Shown: positions 34,366 through 43,837 of the stretch, one piece after another
How the letters are laid out: every line of letters begins with the position of its first letter
Numbering within the stretch: the stretch's first letter is position 1
Assembly (NCBI RefSeq): GCF_000024205.1
Contig: NC_013216.1
Coordinates: 3,906,001-3,970,000 of the forward strand
Source of the DNA: Desulfofarcimen acetoxidans DSM 771
GTDB lineage: Bacteria; Bacillota; Desulfotomaculia; Desulfotomaculales; Desulfofarciminaceae
Length of the DNA: 64,000 nt
Direction of reading: 5' to 3'
Program-made: the position numbers and the translations under genes
Notes under the pieces: generated by a model
Told to the model about the DNA's origin: nothing
What the model saw: only the letters and a program-made list of their open reading frames with translations
Database searches by the model: none

Positions 34366-36654
34366 ATGTTTGACTTACTGGCCAAAAAAGCACCCGGACG
34401 CAACACCTATCAAACCCTTACCGGACATACAATAGACGACATAAAAGTGCTGGCCTGCTATATTAACGAGAATAAATCTTCACTTCAAAGGTTTGCCCGT
34501 GATTTTACCATAGATTACGAGGAACTGTGCAACATTATTTTTCTGGCCCTGTTTTTCCATGACCTTGGTAAAGCTACTCAGGAATACCAGAAAAATATTA
34601 TTACCGGCCAGGTAAACCTCAATGTTTCTCACCCTTTTTTTGCTATGCCTTTTACACAAACAAATTTACCCAAGGAAAGTGAACTTCTTTTACGCTGCCT
34701 TGTTTTATCTCATCACAATCAACTTTATGATTATATATACAGGCGTGTTCCCATAAAACCACGTGTGAACTATCATTTTGAGCAAATTACGGCTTTTATA
34801 GAAAGTTACGCTGAAATATACCGACAATATCTGGAGAATATGTTTAAACTGCGTTATCATCCCATCTCTGAATATCCGGCCTATATATACAGCAACAATC
34901 AGAGAGATCATATTTTCTCCTTGATAACCTCTACCCGTTATGATATAGACAACCTTGAAGACAAGGTTAAATTTAAAGCGATATATTGTTATCTGTTGTC
35001 AATTATGAAATACTGCGATCAACAATCCAGCAAAGCTTTTTCTCAAAATTGCCTGCAGCCGGAAACAATTTATGACCAAGTGTTTGATCCCGGAAATCTT
35101 GCCGGTTCTGCACAGATTTTGAAAAATACATTGCCGCCTGTTGTTTCTCTCAAAGCCTGCTGCGATGAATTAACAACAGGGCAATTTAATTTGTTTTTAG
35201 CCCCGATTAACCGCAACAGGCGGGAACTTGTGGTACAGCAGGCACTGATGCTGGCTAACCGGGAACACAGATCACGAATAATCTATGTGCTGCCGTATCA
35301 ACTGGCTTCCGAGCCCATTTTTGAGTGGTTGAAGGATATTTTTGGTTCTGCCAATGTAGGGTTGATCCATACTATGAGTTATTATGTAAAGGAGCAGCTG
35401 ATACCCAATGAATTAAAGCAAAAAGGGGATCAGGGCAGAGATACCGCCAGAAACTTGCGCTACGGAGATCGTATTTTTGACAAACAAGTGACTGTTACAA
35501 CAATAGACCACTTAGTCTATACAATGGTACACGGCTATAAGCAATCGGACTTCGCTCTGGGCAAATTGCTAAACTCAGTTATTATTTTTGAGGGATTTAA
35601 TCCCAACAGTTGTTCTTCTCAACGATACCTGCTTGACTGCATTAAGCTGTTGTGGAAAATGAAAATTCCATGCTTGGGAGCAACAAGTTTTGTACCTGGT
35701 CAATTCCAAAACTATATTTACCAAAACCATAATTGCAGGATTTTTGATTTACATAACAGCGATCAAAAATTTCAATGCAAAATAACGGAAAAGACTTTGG
35801 AGGGAAACAAGGACGAATACATTCGACTTTATCACCAGGGAAAAAAACAGTTAATTTTCTGTGATAATATATTTCAAGCACAAAGGCTTTTCCTGAAACT
35901 TAAAAAATTATTATTTAATAGCAATGTTTATCTGTGTCATTCTGTTTACAGCAGTCATGATCGCTACTATTCTCCTACCAGTAAGCACAAGCAGATCAGC
36001 AAACTGGACAAACTGCCTGGCCCATGGGTAATAGTTGCCACCCAGGCAATTCTGGCCTATACTTTCGATATCAATTGTGATACTGTTCATACTGGCACTA
36101 AATCTTTAGAATGCCTGCTGCACCGCATCAATACTTTGTATCAGCCTGGACGTGGAACAGACCAGACTGCCTACATATATCCCGGGCAGCAGGGTATCAA
36201 TCAAGAGACGGACTGGGATGAACTGCATGATCGTTGCTTTAGCTTTTCCCAAATTACTCAGCTGTACTATCAAAACAAATTTTCTACTGAATCAAGTTCA
36301 GCTACCAACCTGGCTAAAGTATTTAACTACTGTACACTATTTGGCTATTCACCTCAGGAAGTGCGGCAAGCCGCGGGAAATCGCAAGCAGATTCAAATGT
36401 GGAATGAAAAACAATACAAAATGGATGTCATACCGGAATGCGTCTGGGATCCGTATCTGCACAAAAACCCTGAAATGGCCGACAGTCTATATATTAAGTT
36501 ACCCTATTACTGGTACATTAAATATCCCCAGTATTTTTATCATGATGACGGTTTTTTTAAAAGCTTTATGATCTGCAAGCTGTCTTATAACAGCGAAATG
36601 GGACTGGACCTGCGAAAAATACAAAAAGAAGACAATGATGCGCTCTGGGTTTAA
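34366..36654 (+). CDS. Stand-alone Cas3-like protein with HD domain and degenerate helicase
   Basis: This protein of about 762 residues resembles Cas3. Its HD nuclease region keeps the metal residues: H21 (GHTID), H65-D66 with K69 (FHDLGK), H89 (SHPFF) and H116-H117 (SHHNQ). The helicase region is recognisable from motif Ic (TTIDHLVYT), motif III (GATSF), motif V (VATQAILAYTFDINCD) and a remnant of motif VI (HRINTLYQPGR). The Walker A loop is LAPINRNRRE without GKT, and the DEAD box is FEGFN, so ATP-driven unwinding is unlikely. The frame is intact. No CRISPR array, cas8/5/7 or adaptation gene lies near. It is the lone plus-strand gene between minus-strand genes. The ATG is preferred over TTGs 13 codons upstream. 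Function unknown; defence is a guess. Confidence 0.75.
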   Translation: MFDLLAKKAPGRNTYQTLTGHTIDDIKVLACYINENKSSLQRFARDFTIDYEELCNIIFLALFFHDLGKATQEYQKNIITGQVNLNVSHPFFAMPFTQTNLPKESELLLRCLVLSHHNQLYDYIYRRVPIKPRVNYHFEQITAFIESYAEIYRQYLENMFKLRYHPISEYPAYIYSNNQRDHIFSLITSTRYDIDNLEDKVKFKAIYCYLLSIMKYCDQQSSKAFSQNCLQPETIYDQVFDPGNLAGSAQILKNTLPPVVSLKACCDELTTGQFNLFLAPINRNRRELVVQQALMLANREHRSRIIYVLPYQLASEPIFEWLKDIFGSANVGLIHTMSYYVKEQLIPNELKQKGDQGRDTARNLRYGDRIFDKQVTVTTIDHLVYTMVHGYKQSDFALGKLLNSVIIFEGFNPNSCSSQRYLLDCIKLLWKMKIPCLGATSFVPGQFQNYIYQNHNCRIFDLHNSDQKFQCKITEKTLEGNKDEYIRLYHQGKKQLIFCDNIFQAQRLFLKLKKLLFNSNVYLCHSVYSSHDRYYSPTSKHKQISKLDKLPGPWVIVATQAILAYTFDINCDTVHTGTKSLECLLHRINTLYQPGRGTDQTAYIYPGQQGINQETDWDELHDRCFSFSQITQLYYQNKFSTESSSATNLAKVFNYCTLFGYSPQEVRQAAGNRKQIQMWNEKQYKMDVIPECVWDPYLHKNPEMADSLYIKLPYYWYIKYPQYFYHDDGFFKSFMICKLSYNSEMGLDLRKIQKEDNDALWV

Positions 36655-36693
36655 GAGAGTTGATTCCAAAGGTGTCGACAGCTAATCAAACTC

Positions 36694-36737
36694 AAAAAGA
36701 GACCGTATCACCCCAAAAGTGGTACCCGTCTCTTTTT
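36694..36737. terminator. Bidirectional terminator between the Cas3-like gene and alr
   Basis: A long stem with AAAAAGAGAC and GTCTCTTTTT outer arms and an inner GTATCAC/GTGGTAC section. It has A-runs and T-runs on both sides, so it can stop transcription from both convergent genes. Confidence 0.88.
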
Positions 36738-36781
36738 GACTGCCGTCTAACTTGTAATGCTATATTTTAAAGAAAATTATG

Positions 36782-37903
36782 TTAAATATACACTCTTGGC
36801 ACACGAACATTCACCATACAAACTAATTCATAGTTAATAGTACCCATTTTCTCCGCCACCTCTTCAACCGGCAGGCTAGACTCACCCTGCTGGCCCCACA
36901 ATACCACTTCATCCCCGATCAAAGGGTCATTTATGTGGCCAACATCGATCATGCACTGATCCATACATACCCTGCCCACAACAGGTGCGCGCTGACCGTG
37001 AATCAACACCTCCGCCCGCGAGGATAGGAGACGGCTGTAACCGTCGGCATACCCAACAGGCAACGTGGCAATAAGAGTAGGCCGCCTGGTTATATATGTA
37101 CAACCATAACTGACCGGATAGCCCGCAGGCACCCTTTTTATATGTCCTACCTGCGTTTTAAAGGACATGGCCGGCTGCAAAACAATCCTGCTTTTGTCAA
37201 CCCCTTCAGATGGGTACAAACCGTACATGGCTATACCCGCGCGAACCATATTCAAATGCGTATCCGGCATATCAATAATTGCCGCGCTGTTGGCTGCATG
37301 CTTTAACTGTATATCCACCCCTTTGCGATGTAACTCCCGCAGCACTTCTTGAAACCTGAATAATTGCTGTCTGGTATAGCTTTTATCAATAATATCAGAC
37401 ACGGCAAAATGTGTAAAAATACCATCCACTTTTAAATGTGAAAGTCTGGTAACAGCTATAACCTGCTCAACAACAGCCTGACAGGCCTCAAAGCCCAATC
37501 GTCCCATACCGGTCTCAATTTTTATATGTACTTTCGCTTTTATACCTGCTTTAGTGGCTATGTCCGAAAGAATCTCGGCCTGCTGCATATTGAAAACAGT
37601 ATGAGACAGGTCATTTTTTAACGAAAACAACACTTCCCCGGGGGACAGATAGCCCAGCACTAAGACCGGACAGTCAATTCCGGCCTCGCGCAGTGCTACA
37701 CCCTCTGAAACACGGGAAACTGCCAGTATCACAACACCGTTATCCAAAGCAATCCTGGCGGTTTCCACAGCTCCGTGACCGTAAGCATCCGCCTTTACTA
37801 CAGCCATCAACTGTGCTCCGGGCGCAGCTATCCGCCGCAATTCTTGAATGTTATGAGCTATCGCCGAAAGATTAATTTCTGCCCAGGTGGTTTTCTCATA
37901 CAT
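36782..37903 (-). CDS. alr: Alanine racemase
   Basis: This 373-residue PLP enzyme has K37 in VVKADAYGHG, which forms the Schiff base, the catalytic Tyr in VSYGCTY, and the VGRVCMDQCMIDVG segment of the C-terminal domain. It supplies D-alanine for peptidoglycan and, in spore formers, influences germination. It begins where nnrDE ends (a shared base at 37903), so they form an operon with acpS upstream. This is the classical acpS-nnrD-alr order, but the mazEF genes that usually follow are about 32 kb away. Confidence 0.96.
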   Translation of the reverse strand: MYEKTTWAEINLSAIAHNIQELRRIAAPGAQLMAVVKADAYGHGAVETARIALDNGVVILAVSRVSEGVALREAGIDCPVLVLGYLSPGEVLFSLKNDLSHTVFNMQQAEILSDIATKAGIKAKVHIKIETGMGRLGFEACQAVVEQVIAVTRLSHLKVDGIFTHFAVSDIIDKSYTRQQLFRFQEVLRELHRKGVDIQLKHAANSAAIIDMPDTHLNMVRAGIAMYGLYPSEGVDKSRIVLQPAMSFKTQVGHIKRVPAGYPVSYGCTYITRRPTLIATLPVGYADGYSRLLSSRAEVLIHGQRAPVVGRVCMDQCMIDVGHINDPLIGDEVVLWGQQGESSLPVEEVAEKMGTINYELVCMVNVRVPRVYI

Positions 37904-39471
37904 TATATTTCACCTTCTAATATCATATTTAAAGCTCCGGGCAGGCAATCCAGAAAGTCACCGGCAATCAACCCCATAACACCTTTATCCGCCAGGGCCA
38001 AATCTCCGGCTCTGCCATGCACAAACGCACCGGCAGCAGCTGCTCTGAGAGGACTCAAGCCTTGCGCTAAAAGCGCAGCAATAACTCCGGTCAAAACATC
38101 ACCGCTTCCGCCGGTAGCCATTCCCGGATTACCTGTGGCATTAATATAGATTTCCTCCCCATCCGTTATCAGAGTGCGGGAGCCCTTCAAAAGCACAATG
38201 CACCCGCCGGCCTCCACTAATTTTTGAACTGAGCCTAAGCGATCAGACAACACTTCCCCGGCAGTTATGCTTAACAAACGAGCCATTTCTACCGGATGGG
38301 GTGTTAGCACAACAGGTGCTTTAATTCTGCTCAAAATACCGGTCTGCCCGGCCAGAGCATTTAACCCGTCCGCGTCTATTACAGCAGGTATTTTTAGATC
38401 TTCCAGTACCTTTTGCACTAAAGCCACGGTCTCAGGATGCACCGTCAGGCCCGGCCCCAAAGCAAGCACATCAGACCTGTCTAACAGCGCTTTTATCTGA
38501 TCCAGGGCCTCCAGAGACAGAGTTTTCCTGTCTGTTTCCGGCAACGGCACCGTCATAACCTCGGTTAACTTAATCTCCATAATATCGTGCAAACCTTCAG
38601 GTACACCAAGCGTAACCAGGCCCGCACCGGATCTGATCGCAGCCTGAGCTGTCAGGCAGGCAGCTCCTGTCATTCCCCGGGATCCGGCTAGAATTAATAC
38701 TCTTCCACAATCTCCTTTATGAGCACCGGTAAAACGGCGAGGCAGCCACTCACTGACAAGCTCATCCCGCAGCAAATAACGCCCGTAATTCCGGAACTTT
38801 AATAAAACGGCCGGCAAAGAAATATCCACTATGTGCAGCTTGCCGGAATAGTACGAACCCGGTTCCAGCAAAAGACCCAGCTTGGGCAGCGCAAATGTAA
38901 CTGTATGATCAGCCTTAAAACAGGGTCCCCGGACACAACCTGTATCAGCTTCTACACCGGAAGGAATATCCACACATACAATGGGTTTGCCGCTGTTATT
39001 GGCCAGCAAGATAAAAGAAGCCGCTGGTTCAGGCACAACTCCTTTAAAGCCGGTACCATAAAGAGCATCTACCATAATATCAGCGGAAGCAACCGCAAGT
39101 TCAGCCGGAGACTTACCGTTTCCATCATTTATCCGAACAATAGTCTGGCCCATTTTAAGCCATATATTTAAATTGATGGCGGCATCGCCGGAAATTTGCG
39201 CAGGATCAGCAAAAAGCAAGACATCTACAGCGGCACCCAGATTATGCAAGTGGCGGGCAATAACAAACCCATCCCCGCCGTTATTGCCTTTGCCGGCAAA
39301 AATAACCACTCTCTTGCCATTTACTTGTTTATCCAAAAGATCAACTATAACCTTAACCACTTGAAGACCTGCATTCTCCATAAGAACAATGCCCGGTATA
39401 CAATACTGCTCAATAGCCTTCCTGTCAAGAGCAGCCATTTCCCCTGCCGTAACAACCTGCATTAGCTTCAC
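37903..39471 (-). CDS. nnr: Bifunctional NAD(P)H-hydrate epimerase/dehydratase
   Basis: This 522-residue fusion has the YjeF-N epimerase domain first (FAGKGNNGGDGFVIARHL, VDALYGTGFKG) and an ADP-dependent dehydratase domain of ribokinase fold second (LAGSRGMTGAACLTAQAA, TPHPVEMARL, NPGMATGGSGDVLTGVIAALL). It repairs hydrated NADH and NADPH. The order of domains and length match the usual bacterial fusion. It overlaps acpS by 4 nt and meets alr. Confidence 0.95.
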   Translation of the reverse strand: MKLMQVVTAGEMAALDRKAIEQYCIPGIVLMENAGLQVVKVIVDLLDKQVNGKRVVIFAGKGNNGGDGFVIARHLHNLGAAVDVLLFADPAQISGDAAINLNIWLKMGQTIVRINDGNGKSPAELAVASADIMVDALYGTGFKGVVPEPAASFILLANNSGKPIVCVDIPSGVEADTGCVRGPCFKADHTVTFALPKLGLLLEPGSYYSGKLHIVDISLPAVLLKFRNYGRYLLRDELVSEWLPRRFTGAHKGDCGRVLILAGSRGMTGAACLTAQAAIRSGAGLVTLGVPEGLHDIMEIKLTEVMTVPLPETDRKTLSLEALDQIKALLDRSDVLALGPGLTVHPETVALVQKVLEDLKIPAVIDADGLNALAGQTGILSRIKAPVVLTPHPVEMARLLSITAGEVLSDRLGSVQKLVEAGGCIVLLKGSRTLITDGEEIYINATGNPGMATGGSGDVLTGVIAALLAQGLSPLRAAAAGAFVHGRAGDLALADKGVMGLIAGDFLDCLPGALNMILEGEI

Positions 39472-39866
39472 TCCCTCATCAAAATAGCCTCTGCGCTGAC
39501 TGCCGCGGCAAAAGCCACAGCCCGCTCCCTGTCATGCGAAAGACTGATCAATACCCCGGCAATCTTTTTTTCCTGCGCAATCTGAGCAGCCTGACCGTAC
39601 AGAAAAACTTGCGGCCGCCCACCGGCTTCATTTATTATTTCCACATCTGTCCACTTACAGCCGCCCAGTCCCAAACCCAGAGCTTTAAAAACCGCTTCCT
39701 TTCCGGCAAACCTGGCAGCATAACTGCTATAGGGATCCTTTTTACCTTCACAATACTCCTCTTCCCTTTCAGTAAACAAGCGCCTGACAAAGCTGCAGCC
39801 GATTTTCTCTATGGCCGCTCTTACCCGCACAATTTCAATACTGTCTGTACCGACACCGATTAACAA
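39468..39866 (-). CDS. acpS: Holo-[acyl-carrier-protein] synthase
   Basis: This 132-residue protein has the AcpS magnesium-site residues D8 (GVGTDSIEI) and E57 (RFAGKEAVFKALG). It transfers phosphopantetheine from CoA to acyl carrier protein for fatty acid synthesis. The size is at the upper end of the family. It heads the acpS-nnr-alr operon. Confidence 0.95.
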   Translation of the reverse strand: MLIGVGTDSIEIVRVRAAIEKIGCSFVRRLFTEREEEYCEGKKDPYSSYAARFAGKEAVFKALGLGLGGCKWTDVEIINEAGGRPQVFLYGQAAQIAQEKKIAGVLISLSHDRERAVAFAAAVSAEAILMRE

Positions 39867-39895
39867 TACAAGCCCCCGCTTCCTTTTTCAGATAA

Positions 39896-39921
39896 AAAAC
39901 CTGCCTCTGGAGACAGGTTTT
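39896..39921 (-). terminator. Terminator of the LytS/LytT operon
   Basis: An 8-bp stem AAAACCTG/CAGGTTTT directly touches the stop of the LytTR regulator gene and is followed on the minus strand by TTATC, with the T-run partly within the stem. Confidence 0.75.
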
Positions 39922-40716
39922 CTAAAAGCCCAATATTTTACGCAGCTTTTTAGCCTGGGCACGGCTAACCGGAACTTCCCCGCCTTCCTTATCTTCCACC
40001 ACAAGATTATACGTACCGTTAAAAAAAGGCACAATTTCTTTGACTTTGTGCAGGTTAACAATGTAGCAGCGGTGAGTGCGGAAAAAAGAATTTGTATTCA
40101 AGCGTGCTTCCAGATCTTTTAAAGTGAACCTGGTCAAAAGTTTATCATTATGAGTCTTTATATAGACATAATCCTGCTCGGTAAAAGCGTAGATAATATC
40201 CGCTTCATTGATCAGCACAGTTTTGCCCATTTTCTCTGCCGGTATTCGGTCAATTTGAATTTGTTTAGGCTCCTGCTTGACCTTACCGGCGGAAATATCA
40301 ACTGCCTCCTCATCTTTCTCTACTGCAGGCGCGGATTCTCCAACGGCCTTCATAACCTTTTCGATAGCTTGTTTTAACCTTCTCGGTTCCACAGGCTTTA
40401 ACAGGTAGTCAACTGCATCAACTTCAAAGGCCTGTACGGCATACTCATCGTAGGCTGTAACAAATATGACATAGGGCCTGTTAGGCAGATCCTGAATTGC
40501 TCTGCCTAATTCCAGGCCGTTCATGCCAGGCATAGATATATCTAAAAATAACACGGTATAATCAAGTGCCTTAATTAAAGACAGCGCTTCCTTTGCATTA
40601 GCCGCCTCACCGACAATCTCCACATTATCAAATTCACTTAGAGCATAGCGCAGTTCCTGACGGGCAGGATATTCGTCATCCACGATCAAGGTCTTCAGTT
40701 TCACCGGACATTTCAC
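39922..40716 (-). CDS. LytTR-family response regulator
   Basis: This 264-residue protein has a receiver (D13, D14, phosphoacceptor D59 in LFLDISMPG, Lys in LLKPVEP), a charged linker of about 40 residues and a C-terminal LytTR DNA-binding domain (YIKTHNDKLLTRFTLKDLE, FFRTHRCYIVNLHKV). Such regulators control murein hydrolase, holin-like or carbon-import genes; the target here is unknown. The start GTG (40716) has AGGAG very close, so the GTG at 40704 is an alternative. It overlaps the kinase gene by 41 nt. Confidence 0.92.
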   Translation of the reverse strand: MKCPVKLKTLIVDDEYPARQELRYALSEFDNVEIVGEAANAKEALSLIKALDYTVLFLDISMPGMNGLELGRAIQDLPNRPYVIFVTAYDEYAVQAFEVDAVDYLLKPVEPRRLKQAIEKVMKAVGESAPAVEKDEEAVDISAGKVKQEPKQIQIDRIPAEKMGKTVLINEADIIYAFTEQDYVYIKTHNDKLLTRFTLKDLEARLNTNSFFRTHRCYIVNLHKVKEIVPFFNGTYNLVVEDKEGGEVPVSRAQAKKLRKILGF

Positions 40717-42016
40717 CTCTCCTAATCAGATCCCTTTTTATGGGTACCCGGACATAAACAGCTGTACCCTCACCAGGTTTACTGATTATCCTTAACCCGT
40801 ACTCTTCGCCAAATAAATTCTTTAGTCGTTCATGAACATTGCTTAAACCTACTCCGTTGCCCGAGCCGTAGCCTGGCTGCAAAACTTTCGGGATCATATC
40901 CAAACTGATACCAACCCCGTCATCCTCCACAACAATTAAAAGCTCATCATTCTGCATCTTTACAGTAATTGATACGGTACCCGCACCTTCTTTTGGCATA
41001 ATCCCATGCTTGACAGCATTCTCCACCAACGGCTGTATAGTTAAAACCGGCACCCGGTATTCCAGCAATTCATGAGCTATTTGACGGCGCACCCTGATCT
41101 TCTCACGGAAGCGGGCCCGCACCAATACTAAATAAGTGTTTATATATTCAATCTCACCTTTTAAAGTATTGAAATGTCCCTTTCTCTGCAAAGCCTGACG
41201 AAAGAAAGAGGACAGACGAATTAACAGCCTACGTGCGGTTTCCGGGTTTGTCCGGCTGAACATGATTATGGTGTTTAGAGTATTAAATAAAAAATGAGGG
41301 TTAATTTGAGCGTGCAGGGCATCGAGTTCGGCTACAGCTACCAACTGAGCCCGGCGATCCAGTTCAGCCAACTCCATTTGCACATCCAGCATCTGAGCCA
41401 CCCCAACAGCCAGCTTTACCAAATGATCCGGCATTCTACCCTGTTTGGTTCTGTACATTTTTACAGTGCCGACAACCTCCCCGTTACATCTAAGCGGCAC
41501 AATAACTGCCGCTTCCAGGGGACAATGAGGCACCGAACAGTTTATATCCCGACTGTTATGAATTACCTTTATCTCACCGGTTATAATAGCCCGCCTGGTT
41601 GCATAGGTTAAAATCTCCCCACCCGGTTTATGGTGATCGGAACCTTCTCCTATATAAGCCAGCACTTTTTCCCTGTCGGTTATGGCCACGGCATCAACAT
41701 CACTGATTTTTTTAATTATTTCCGCCGTACTCCCGGCCGTTTCAACATTTAAACCCCGCCGCATAAAAGGCAGCGTCTCACTGGCTATCTGCAACTCAAT
41801 CGGCTGGTCGGTAGATTTAAGCTTCACCGGACGACGGTTTAACCAGTAGTAAAGAACAAAGGAAACAGATAAACCGCTGATAATAAACAAAATAAAAACC
41901 GCCTGCCATAATTTTAGAGATAAGGCCAGCACCATGACAGAACCGATAAGTTGAACTATCAACCATCTGATAATAACGTTTAATAAATCCTTTGTATCTA
42001 TATTCATAGTCCTCAT
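40676..42016 (-). CDS. LytS-like sensor histidine kinase (GAF, His_kinase)
   Basis: This 446-residue protein has two N-terminal membrane helices (about residues 12-60), a GAF-like domain (SDVDAVAITDREKVLAY to VGTVKMYRT), the kinase motif QINPHFLFNTLNTI with phosphoacceptor His, and an ATPase domain (VENAVKHGI, VEDDGVGIS, GVGLSNVHERL). It lacks the five-helix 5TM domain of classical LytS. The cysteine-bearing stretch in the GAF region (NCSVPHCPLEAAV) may bind a ligand or metal, which is speculative. It pairs with the downstream LytTR regulator. Confidence 0.9.
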   Translation of the reverse strand: MRTMNIDTKDLLNVIIRWLIVQLIGSVMVLALSLKLWQAVFILFIISGLSVSFVLYYWLNRRPVKLKSTDQPIELQIASETLPFMRRGLNVETAGSTAEIIKKISDVDAVAITDREKVLAYIGEGSDHHKPGGEILTYATRRAIITGEIKVIHNSRDINCSVPHCPLEAAVIVPLRCNGEVVGTVKMYRTKQGRMPDHLVKLAVGVAQMLDVQMELAELDRRAQLVAVAELDALHAQINPHFLFNTLNTIIMFSRTNPETARRLLIRLSSFFRQALQRKGHFNTLKGEIEYINTYLVLVRARFREKIRVRRQIAHELLEYRVPVLTIQPLVENAVKHGIMPKEGAGTVSITVKMQNDELLIVVEDDGVGISLDMIPKVLQPGYGSGNGVGLSNVHERLKNLFGEEYGLRIISKPGEGTAVYVRVPIKRDLIRRGEMSGETEDLDRG

Positions 42017-42210
42017 TTCTTAGATGCTATATTTTAATTAAGGTATTCTACAAGAAGGCCCGATTTCCTGCACCGAAATGGGTCTGTATAATTACAGAAT
42101 TAATAATTTGCTATTTTCTAATTTTTTTTATAAAAATTGCTAAATCAACTTATTAATTAACGTTTTCTGGGCATACTATTGTTAGCAAAAATTTTAGGGG
42201 AGGATAAAAA

Positions 42211-42489
42211 ATGCATCAAATAACTTTAAACGAATACTTGACTCAAGCCAATAAAAGACTGCCTACAGAAGCAAAAAAGGTATTACAGGCCTTATTCGAT
42301 CAGGGCAGTATGAACAAAGAGGAATTATCACTAACAGCCAGAGTAAAACGGGCTGTCCTGGATCATATTATTATGCAATTGTACGCTTTAGGCTTAGTCG
42401 ATGTATCCACCGAAGGGAAAAGCAAAATCTGTAATCTCACCAAACTTGGCAATGAATTTTTAAATATCATTGAAGCGGAAGCCAGTTAA
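42211..42489 (+). CDS. Small winged-helix-like protein, unknown function
   Basis: This 92-residue protein has an excellent ribosome binding site (GGGGAGG 7 nt before ATG). The sequence VLQALFDQGSMNKEELSLTA, then LDHIIMQLYALGLVDV and KICNLTKLGNEFL, has the helix pattern and beta-wing spacing of a winged helix-turn-helix of MarR/ArsR size. No ligand or metal residues were recognised. It is monocistronic, flanked by the LytS-like kinase gene and a strong terminator. A transcription regulator is likely. Confidence 0.65.
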   Translation: MHQITLNEYLTQANKRLPTEAKKVLQALFDQGSMNKEELSLTARVKRAVLDHIIMQLYALGLVDVSTEGKSKICNLTKLGNEFLNIIEAEAS

Positions 42490-42541
42490 TATTAAAAAAA
42501 CCGGCTGTACCAATGCTGCGGACAAAGTCAATAACTCAAAA

Positions 42542-42579
42542 AAAGAAACCCGTGTCACTAAAGCGGCACGGGTTTCTTT
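42542..42579. terminator. Strong bidirectional terminator
   Basis: A 13-bp perfect stem AAAGAAACCCGTG/CACGGGTTTCTTT with a 12-nt loop sits between the winged-helix gene and the convergent LysR gene and can serve both. Confidence 0.9.
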
Positions 42580-42601
42580 GCTTGCTATACCGGCTAAAAG
42601 C

Positions 42602-43506
42602 TTATCCCAGTATTTGTGAAACAGACCGATCCATAATAAACTTGACAAATTCCTCTGTTGCTTTTGACTCAAATTTATCCTTGTTCCTAATCAGGTAAAA
42701 TTCTCTGGTTACATTAAAATCCTTAATTCTCAAAAGCTTCAGTGTACCTAATTGCAACTCCTTGCGCAGGGCCCATTTGGAGATAAAGGAAATGCCCAGA
42801 TTAGCCTCTACAGCTTCCTTAATAGCCTGGGTACTGCCCATAGTCATGCTCCTGGCCGGCTTTAACTTCAATTCGTGCAAAACATCATCCATAGCCAATT
42901 TTGTTCCGGAACCAACTTCCCTCAGGATGAAGGTAAAAGGAATTTCACTGATATCCTCTCTGGTCAAAAAGGTTTTTTTAGCCAGTGGGTGTCCCGGTGC
43001 GGCAATAAACACCAATTCATCTTGCAAAAACGGTTCAATGATTAAATGGCTGTCCTCAACCAAACCCTCCACCAGACCAACATCAATAACTCGTTCACGG
43101 GTTTTTTCATGTATAAACTCCGTATTGCCAATTAACTCTGAGAACATGACCTCTGTGTATTTCTGTGAAAAGGCACCTAAAAGACGGGGCAGCACATATT
43201 CTCCAATAGTAAAACTGGCCCCAATTTTCAAATCACCGGAAACCATCTCCACCAAATCGGCAACCGCTCTTTTAGCCACCTGGTGCATTTTCATTATTTC
43301 CTGGGCATAATGATGAAGTACCTCCCCGGCTTTAGTAAGCTCCACTCTTTTACTGGACCGTTCAAAGAGCTTTGCACCATAATACTCTTCAAGGGCATGT
43401 ATATGCTGGCTTATAGCCGGCTGGGTCAGCTTTAAGAGCTCACCTGCCCTGGAAAAGTTTTTTTTTCCGAAACAACCATAAAAATCTGCAGTTGATGTTC
43501 TAACAT
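42602..43506 (-). pseudogene. LysR-family transcription regulator with a poly-A frameshift
   Basis: The main frame encodes a LysR regulator from NFSRAGELLKLTQPAISQHI through the substrate-binding domain (FTIGEYVLPRLLGAF, EVGSGTKLAM, GISFISKWAL), close to the CysL/CbbR group. The proper N-terminus MLEHQLQIFMVVSEKK is in another frame, starting at the ATG at 43504-43506 behind GGAGGAG. The two frames meet at a run of nine A at 43458-43466; ten A would join them perfectly. In the reported sequence an in-frame route exists only from an unlikely ATG at 43546. It is either a sequencing error, a null mutation, or slippage-corrected expression. It is divergent from the small gene at 43.8 kb. Confidence 0.75.
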
Positions 43507-43694
43507 AGAGGCTCCTCCAACTATTTATAAAAATTTTGATTTGCATAAGTCATTCTTATATATGAACTATTTTAACATTAATATGTAAATTTGAAAATAA
43601 TAATTATAAAAAAAAATGTTTTTTATTCAACCTTATGAATTATACTTTCGAGAAGGAAAACTACTATTAAAAGCGAAGTCTTTACTTTACTCCA

Positions 43695-43818
43695 GGAAAT
43701 TATGCTTATGATGAATCTACAGATAAGTCATTGCTTAATGAAACACAAATTTATATTGCATAAGCAATGTTAGTACCGCATAATTTCCGTCGAGTACGAG
43801 TGCCTGTGGCTACTCAAA
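43695..43818 (-). repeat. Dispersed structured repeat, copy D (reverse orientation)
   Basis: This is the most symmetrical copy. Its outer arms GGAAATTATGC and GCATAATTTCC are perfectly complementary, and a nested pair CATTGCTTA/TAAGCAATG encloses the inner AT-rich loop. The 5' hairpin is missing. The DnaA-like nonamer is degraded (TTATCTGTA). It lies upstream of the 43.85-kb gene, inverted relative to copy E. Confidence 0.85.
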
Positions 43819-43837
43819 AATATAATTTTTTGAAGGG

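Noticed and set aside
34366-36654. A CRISPR-Cas locus around the Cas3-like gene
   Set aside because: No array of spaced direct repeats and no other cas gene is visible on either side; neighbours are prepilin peptidase and alr.
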